From an uncultured Collinsella sp. (GTDB taxonomy: Bacteria > Actinomycetota > Coriobacteriia > Coriobacteriales > Coriobacteriaceae), in NCBI GenBank assembly GCA_900543945.1, contig UQTN01000014.1, positions 1 to 26,494 of the forward strand: a stretch of DNA of 26,494 nt, read 5' to 3'. This document shows positions 22,185 through 26,494 of the stretch, piece by piece. Position 1 is the first letter of the stretch, and every line of letters starts with the position of its first letter. A program made the position numbers and the translations under genes. Under the pieces are notes generated by a model. It was given only the letters and a program-made list of their open reading frames with translations, did not search any database and was not told the origin of the DNA.

Positions 22185-22604
22185 GAGCCGACGCTGCGAC
22201 TAGGGAGGCCGGGGCCATCCGTCTTCTTGCTGCGGGTGCCTGGGGCGGGGTGCGGCGTGCATTTTTGGGAATATTCAGTGCCCGAGGGGGGCTGCATACC
22301 GGATTCTGGGCGAAAGGCAGGCGCCGCGGGCAGCAACCTGTGGAAAATGAGCGGTCCTCGGGGCGTTGGGGGTGCGAAATCGGGACATTCGGCGCGGTTT
22401 CGCGCGCCCGTTCTTGCGCCTGTGGGCCCCGGATGCTGAATATTCCGGAATTTGCACGGCGCCCCCAGGGGTACCTGTGGGCGGAAAGCGACCGACCCAC
22501 CGAAATATGCAATCGGCGGGTCGGTTTATGCATATATCCGATTGCGGACGCGTCGGCAGCACCTCAGAACCTGAATCCCTAAACATGTCCCTTCTTGATA
22601 GGTT
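22185..22604. other. 420-bp gene-free region, G-rich on plus strand, with inverted repeated motif
   Basis: No credible gene: overlapping open frames of about 100 residues in several frames have no recognisable motif. The region is G-rich on the plus strand. Bases around 22258-22289 and, inverted, 22426-22457 carry the same motif, with a perfect 11-bp core GGAATATTCAG (22268-22278 and 22436-22446) and matching flanks (GTGCA on one side, CCGrGG on the other). CCTGTGG occurs three times in it. It separates convergent genes (plus-strand dehydrogenase, minus-strand M18 peptidase). It could be a structured RNA or a non-autonomous repeat. Confidence 0.55.
22491..22525. terminator. Hairpin downstream of the M18 peptidase gene
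   Basis: ACCGACCC pairs with GGGTCGGT (8 bp), then an A-C mismatch and CCG/CGG, with an 11-base A/T-rich loop. It lies 80 bases after the M18 stop codon on the minus strand. There is no strong T-run, so termination is uncertain. Confidence 0.45.
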
Positions 22605-23990
22605 TTAGAGCTCCACGCTTTCGGCTCCGTTGATATGGAGGTCGCGCTCGTAGAAGGCGGTGAGAGCGCGGATGGCGTACATCACGTCGCGAACGCCGCC
22701 GGTCTCGTAGCTCGAGTGCATGGCCAATTGCGGCAGGCCCACGTCCACGGCATGCATGCTCGCCTGCATATTGGACAGATTGCCAAGGGTAGAGCCGCCG
22801 GCCATATCGCTCTTGTTGGCAAAGGCCTGCGTGGGCACGTCGGCGTCATCGCAGATGGCCTGGAACACTGCGCGGCTAAAGGCATCGGTGCAGTAGTGCT
22901 GGTTGGCGGCCTCCTTGATGACGATGCCGCCGTTGAGCACCACCTGGTTGCGGGCATCGCACTTCTCGGCATGGTTGGGATGCACGGCATGCGCGTTGTC
23001 GCAGCTCACAAGCATCGAGGCGGCAAGTGTACGATGGTACGACTCGTCATCGAAGCCGAGCGACCCGTTGATGCGGCGCAGCGCGTCGGCCAAAAACGTC
23101 GACATGGCGCCCTGCTTGGTCTCGGAGCCAACCTCCTCGTTATCGAAGCAGCAGAAGACCGAAACGTCGTGCGCGTTCTCGGCACCCAAAAATGCCTGCA
23201 GCGAGGTGTAGGCGCAGGCCAGGTCGTCAAGTTTGGGCGTCGAGATAAACTCGTCGGCCCAGCCCCAAATGCGCGCATCCTGACGATTGACCAGGAACAG
23301 ATCGCGGCCCAGGATCTGCTCGGGCTCAACATCCAGTTCGTCAGCGATCAGGGCATCGAAGTCACCCTGCTTAAGCTCGCCGGCGCTGATGAGCGGGCAC
23401 AGGTCAACGGCTCGGTTGGGAGCAAAGCCCTCGTTGACGCCACGGTTCATATGGATGGCAAGGCTCGGGATGATGGCGACTTCGCGCTCGGTAGCGAGCA
23501 AGCGACTCTCGATACGGTCGCCCTCGCGCACCAGCACGCGGCCCGCGAGCGCCAGCGGACGATCGAACCAGGTGTAGTCGATCATGCCGCCGTAGGCCTC
23601 GGTGTTCAGGCACAGCGTCTCGCCCGCGCCGTCGAGCTCGGGCACGGCCTTGACCTTAAACGTCGGCGAATCGCTGTGCGACGCCGCGAGCTGAAAATGA
23701 TAGTCGCCGGCAACGCCGTCCTCGCCCCACGTCGCGGCCAAGTCCTCGCCCACCTTAAAGGCGATAACACTCGAGGTGTTGCGCTGCGTGTAATAGCGAC
23801 CGCCCGGTTCGATATCCCACGCCGCATTCTCGGGCAGGTAGGTAAAGCCCGCCTCGTCGAGCTCGGCCATAATGGTCGCCGCCGTATGGAACATGCTGGG
23901 ACATGCCTCGATAAAGTCGATGAGGTCGTTTGCGGCCTCGATATCGTCTGCCGTCACATGCGCGCGCTCGGGCGTTTCCTGATCCGTCAT
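22605..23990 (-). CDS. M18-family aminopeptidase (aspartyl aminopeptidase type)
   Basis: The protein has 461 residues. Zinc ligands and catalytic residues of M18 are visible: His105 in HSDSP, Asp255/Asp256 in LDDLA, Glu285-Glu286 in DNEEVGS, Asp331 in SCDNAHAVHPNH, and His425 in MHSSYE. M18 enzymes form dodecameric tetrahedra and remove N-terminal acidic (or other) residues from peptides in the cytosol. The ATG at 23990 is chosen for its AAGGGGAG ribosome site; the open frame continues 37 codons further upstream without conserved sequence. It fits the peptide and amino-acid use theme of the window. It is divergent from the amidase gene, with about 160 bases between starts. Confidence 0.93.
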   Translation of the reverse strand: MTDQETPERAHVTADDIEAANDLIDFIEACPSMFHTAATIMAELDEAGFTYLPENAAWDIEPGGRYYTQRNTSSVIAFKVGEDLAATWGEDGVAGDYHFQLAASHSDSPTFKVKAVPELDGAGETLCLNTEAYGGMIDYTWFDRPLALAGRVLVREGDRIESRLLATEREVAIIPSLAIHMNRGVNEGFAPNRAVDLCPLISAGELKQGDFDALIADELDVEPEQILGRDLFLVNRQDARIWGWADEFISTPKLDDLACAYTSLQAFLGAENAHDVSVFCCFDNEEVGSETKQGAMSTFLADALRRINGSLGFDDESYHRTLAASMLVSCDNAHAVHPNHAEKCDARNQVVLNGGIVIKEAANQHYCTDAFSRAVFQAICDDADVPTQAFANKSDMAGGSTLGNLSNMQASMHAVDVGLPQLAMHSSYETGGVRDVMYAIRALTAFYERDLHINGAESVEL

Positions 23991-24151
23991 GTTCTCCCCT
24001 TTCGCTGGGCTGATGATCCCCTCCAGCATACCCCGCCACGCTAGTGCCGCACTCTTCATTCCGTGCTTAATTCCGCGCCGCTCACCAAGTTGAGCCATCA
24101 TGCCCGCGCTCCTTTTGCGACAATTGCGCTAACAGGACGAGAGGAGCCGTC

Positions 24152-25237
24152 ATGAAGCCACGTAACATTGCCATCGCCTGCGGTGTCGCGGGAGCCGCCG
24201 TCGGCCTTGCCGCTGCCACCGGCATCGTTTACCGCAAGCAAATCAAGTCCGTCGCGTCGCTCAAACGCTTGACCGACTATGCGGATGGCTATGACCTGTA
24301 CGCAATCGACATCGATTACGACTACGACCTCGAACGCATCATCGCCGTCGATGTGCGCGACGATCAGGCCTACATCGATGCTGTGGTGGCGCAGGTGTTG
24401 CCCGGCGTGCCGGCACATGTCCAGGCGCCCCAGTTTGCCTGCAGCGCTTTTGTCGCCGTAGATGCCGAAGGCCGTGTGCGCACCGGTCGCAATTACGACT
24501 TTAAGGACGACACCTCGGCGCTGCTGGTGCGCAATCACCCGCGCGATGGCTATGCCTCCATCGGGTTTGCTGCCCTTAACAACCTAGGCGCCAACACTCC
24601 ACTTGGCTCCGTCGCCGGACGCGCCGCGGCGTTGATGGGCCCGTTTGCCCAGCTCGACGGTGTTAACGAATGCGGCGTGTCCATTGCCGTACTCACTCTG
24701 GATTCCAAGCCCTGTGACCAGGACACGCAGCGCCCCGTCATCAATACCTCGCTCGCCATCCGCTTGGTGCTCGACCGTGCCACCACCACGCAAGAAGCTG
24801 TCGACCTGCTTTCCGCCTACGACATGCACGCCATGGCAGGACGCGATTACCACTTCTTTATCAACGACGCCGCCGGTGACGCGCGCGTAGTAGAGTGGGA
24901 TCCGCGCGATCCGGACCGCGCTTTCAAAGCGACTCCTGTACGCCAGGTTACGAACTTCTACGCCTGCTATGGCGACGAAGTGCTGCCCAACCAAAAGAAT
25001 GGCGAGCTGGGCCATGGTAAAGAGCGCGCTGTCGCAATCGCCGATGTCCTCGACGCCCATGCCGGCGCCCAAGACGAGGCAGTCGCTTGGAAGGCCCTAC
25101 GCGCTGCAGCGCAAGAGCCCAATCCGGAAGACATCACCAGCAACACGCAGTGGTCGGTCGTCTTTGACAACACCGAGCCCGCTGCCGCCATCACGCTGCG
25201 CCGCCATTGGGGCGACGTCGACGCCTTCGCGCTGTAA
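24152..25237 (+). CDS. Membrane-anchored linear amide C-N hydrolase (choloylglycine hydrolase-like Ntn family)
   Basis: The protein has 361 residues. Residues 5-27 form one hydrophobic segment (signal anchor). The Ntn core begins at Cys97 in FACSAFVAV, followed by GRNYDF (Arg113, Asp116), GVNECGVSIAVL with Asn172, a FFIND with Asn238, and NTQWSVVFDN, which mirror Cys2, Arg18, Asp21, Asn82 and Asn175 of bile-salt hydrolases. In that family the nucleophile must be N-terminal after processing, so about 96 residues would have to be removed or the enzyme works differently. It hydrolyses a linear amide; bile salts, N-acyl amino acids and penicillins are family substrates, but the classic bile-salt start MCTG is absent. 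GAGGAG precedes the ATG. Confidence 0.82.
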   Translation: MKPRNIAIACGVAGAAVGLAAATGIVYRKQIKSVASLKRLTDYADGYDLYAIDIDYDYDLERIIAVDVRDDQAYIDAVVAQVLPGVPAHVQAPQFACSAFVAVDAEGRVRTGRNYDFKDDTSALLVRNHPRDGYASIGFAALNNLGANTPLGSVAGRAAALMGPFAQLDGVNECGVSIAVLTLDSKPCDQDTQRPVINTSLAIRLVLDRATTTQEAVDLLSAYDMHAMAGRDYHFFINDAAGDARVVEWDPRDPDRAFKATPVRQVTNFYACYGDEVLPNQKNGELGHGKERAVAIADVLDAHAGAQDEAVAWKALRAAAQEPNPEDITSNTQWSVVFDNTEPAAAITLRRHWGDVDAFAL

Positions 25238-25306
25238 GGAGCCAGGCCCGTTGTCCTTACGCTCGCCTGACGCTGCTTACATTTCTATACATTTGAGCTA
25301 ACACGT

Positions 25307-25339
25307 TTTACCCCTGTATCAACAGTGTGCGGGGGTAAA
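25307..25339 (+). promoter_or_regulatory. Hairpin and -10-like box upstream of the phosphofructokinase gene
   Basis: TTTACCCC (25307-25314) is complementary to 25332-25339 with a 17-base loop; a TATAAC lies 13 bases later at 25353-25358 and 20 bases before the start codon, without a good -35 box. The hairpin may end the amidase transcript or be an operator. Confidence 0.35.
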
Positions 25340-25377
25340 CTTATGCGCATGTTATAACTTGCCCGGAAGGATTCATC

Positions 25378-26442
25378 ATGCTCAGGATCGGTCTTCTTAC
25401 TAGTGGCGGCGACTGCCAGGCGCTCAACGCCACCATGCGCGGCATTGTCAAAACGCTCATGACCAATAGCGAAGAGCCTATCGAGAACGGCTACCAGGGC
25501 CTTATCTACAGCAGGTTCCGCGTCATGACGCCCGCCGATTTTAGCGGCATCCTCACCCGCGGCGGCACCATCCTGGGCACGAGCCGTACGCCGTTCAAGC
25601 GCCTGGATACTCCCGAGGCCGACGGCGTCGAGAAGGTGCCCGCGATGGTCCACACTTATCACAAGTTGCAGCTCGACTGCCTGTTTATACTGGGCGGCAA
25701 CGGCTCCACCAAGACCGCCAACCGCCTGCGCGAAGAGGGCCTCAACGTTATCGCCCTGCCCAAGACCATCGATAACGACACCTGGGGCACCGAGTTGACG
25801 TTTGGCTTTACGAGCGCCATCGACGTCGCCACCAAGTGCATCGACGACATTCACACCACCGCTTCGAGCCACGGCCGCGTGTTCGTCATCGAGATCATGG
25901 GCCACAAGGTTGGCTGGATCCCGCTGTACGCCGGCGTCGCGGGCGGCGCGGATGTCATCCTGATTCCCGAGATTCCCTACGACATGGATAACGTCATCAA
26001 GACCATTGAACATCGCATGGAGACCGGCAGCCGCTTTACCATCGTGGCCGTCGCCGAGGGCGCTATCTCCAAGGAGGACGCGGCGCTGTCCAAGAAGGAA
26101 TACAAGAAGAAGCTTGCCGAGCGCACGAGCCCGTCGATCGTCTACGACATCGCCAAGGAGATTGAGGCCAAGACCGGTCGCGAGACCCGCGTCGCCATCC
26201 CCGGCCACACGCAGCGCGGCGGCCAGCCCGATGCCCAGGATCGCATCTTTGCGACCCAGTGCGGCGTCGAGGCCGCGCTTGGCTGCCTGCGCGGCGAGTT
26301 TGGCTACATGATCGCCCTGCGTGACGGCAAGATGTGCCACATGCCGCTCGAGGAGGTCGCCGGCAAGCTCAAGCATGTCAACCCCCAGAGCGATCTGGTA
26401 CGCGAGGCCAAGGCGTTGGGCATCAGCTTCGGCGACGAATAG
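25378..26442 (+). CDS. pfkA: 6-phosphofructokinase family protein with GGNG and PKTIDND motifs
   Basis: The protein has 354 residues, close to the usual 320-360. The N-terminal GLLTSGGDCQALNA binds the phosphoryl donor, Asp132 in PKTIDND is the catalytic base (E. coli Asp127), and IEIMGHKVGW and the IPGHTQRGG stretch bind fructose phosphate. Two deviations: the donor loop is GGNGS (Asn108, E. coli Asp103), and Lys129 replaces the Gly124 of ATP-type enzymes. Lys at this place is typical of PPi-dependent enzymes, but the Gly after Asn is typical of ATP use; Streptomyces ATP-PFK also has Gly104 with Lys124. So ATP is likely, but not certain. It performs the committed step of glycolysis. GGAAGG precedes the ATG. 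After the stop only about 50 bases remain. Confidence 0.9.
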   Translation: MLRIGLLTSGGDCQALNATMRGIVKTLMTNSEEPIENGYQGLIYSRFRVMTPADFSGILTRGGTILGTSRTPFKRLDTPEADGVEKVPAMVHTYHKLQLDCLFILGGNGSTKTANRLREEGLNVIALPKTIDNDTWGTELTFGFTSAIDVATKCIDDIHTTASSHGRVFVIEIMGHKVGWIPLYAGVAGGADVILIPEIPYDMDNVIKTIEHRMETGSRFTIVAVAEGAISKEDAALSKKEYKKKLAERTSPSIVYDIAKEIEAKTGRETRVAIPGHTQRGGQPDAQDRIFATQCGVEAALGCLRGEFGYMIALRDGKMCHMPLEEVAGKLKHVNPQSDLVREAKALGISFGDE

Positions 26443-26494
26443 CCTCGGCTGGAATCCACCCCATCGGGCCCTCCGACCCCGCCCGACGTATTTC

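Noticed and set aside
22159..22586. Overlapping open frames of 80-143 residues in the gene-free region
   Set aside because: They overlap in several frames, have Arg/Gly/Pro-rich composition, lack ribosome sites and motifs, and run through the hairpins.
22635..24044. 469-residue plus-strand open frame opposite the M18 peptidase
   Set aside because: Shadow frame of the M18 gene, which has all metal ligands and a good ribosome site; the shadow has low-complexity Val/Gly/Ala/His content.

Overview
The window looks like a chromosomal segment of a high-GC, anaerobic gut-type actinobacterium of the Coriobacteriia, most like Collinsella. This rests on GC-rich codon use, a Tat-like lipoprotein signal on the amino-acid binding protein, an actinobacterial glutamate-type ABC operon, and an overall gene style familiar from that group. 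It is recognition, not a database result. I see no rRNA, tRNA, CRISPR array, prophage or transposase.

Layout. (1) 1-5250, all minus strand: a TetR-family regulator cut by the window edge, a Cof-type HAD phosphatase, a PII protein and ammonium transporter pair (glnK-amt), a CmpB-like membrane protein and an HD-domain protein. A four-fold GAAAC-type repeat with exact 11-bp period lies upstream of amt, a 110-nt palindrome separates amt from glnK, and a possible RNA switch overlaps the HAD ribosome binding site. (2) 5479-12036, plus strand: a DXS-like thiamine-diphosphate enzyme that has lost the residues gripping the substrate phosphate, an array of three related hairpins ending in a terminator, then a complete polar amino-acid (probably glutamate/glutamine) ABC importer followed by a class-I-amidotransferase-fold gamma-glutamyl hydrolase. 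(3) 12147-15538, minus strand and visibly less GC-rich: an ABC-2 export module (ATPase plus two membrane proteins) and an XRE regulator/DUF2975 pair, each with its own promoter-region repeats. (4) 15769-18030, minus: an Hpt protein and a three-domain GGDEF-like/receiver/HD-GYP protein, a c-di-GMP signalling pair. (5) 18242-26442, mixed strands: alpha/beta hydrolase, radical SAM protein, SEC-C methionine aminopeptidase, 2-hydroxyacid dehydrogenase, a 420-bp gene-free structured region, M18 aminopeptidase, a membrane-anchored Ntn-type amidase and a phosphofructokinase with an unusual nucleotide motif.

How it fits together. Nitrogen acquisition is the main theme: ammonium uptake and sensing, glutamate-type import, gamma-glutamyl hydrolysis, two aminopeptidases and an amidase. 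The most unusual signal is non-coding. Several operon boundaries carry 55-67-nt perfect or near-perfect hairpins with 15-20-bp arms and 25-28-nt loops (three tandem copies at 7318-7533, one at 15681-15744, one at 20083-20149). Within the tandem array, arm differences keep RNA pairing (one compensatory change, one G-U pair on the plus-strand RNA).
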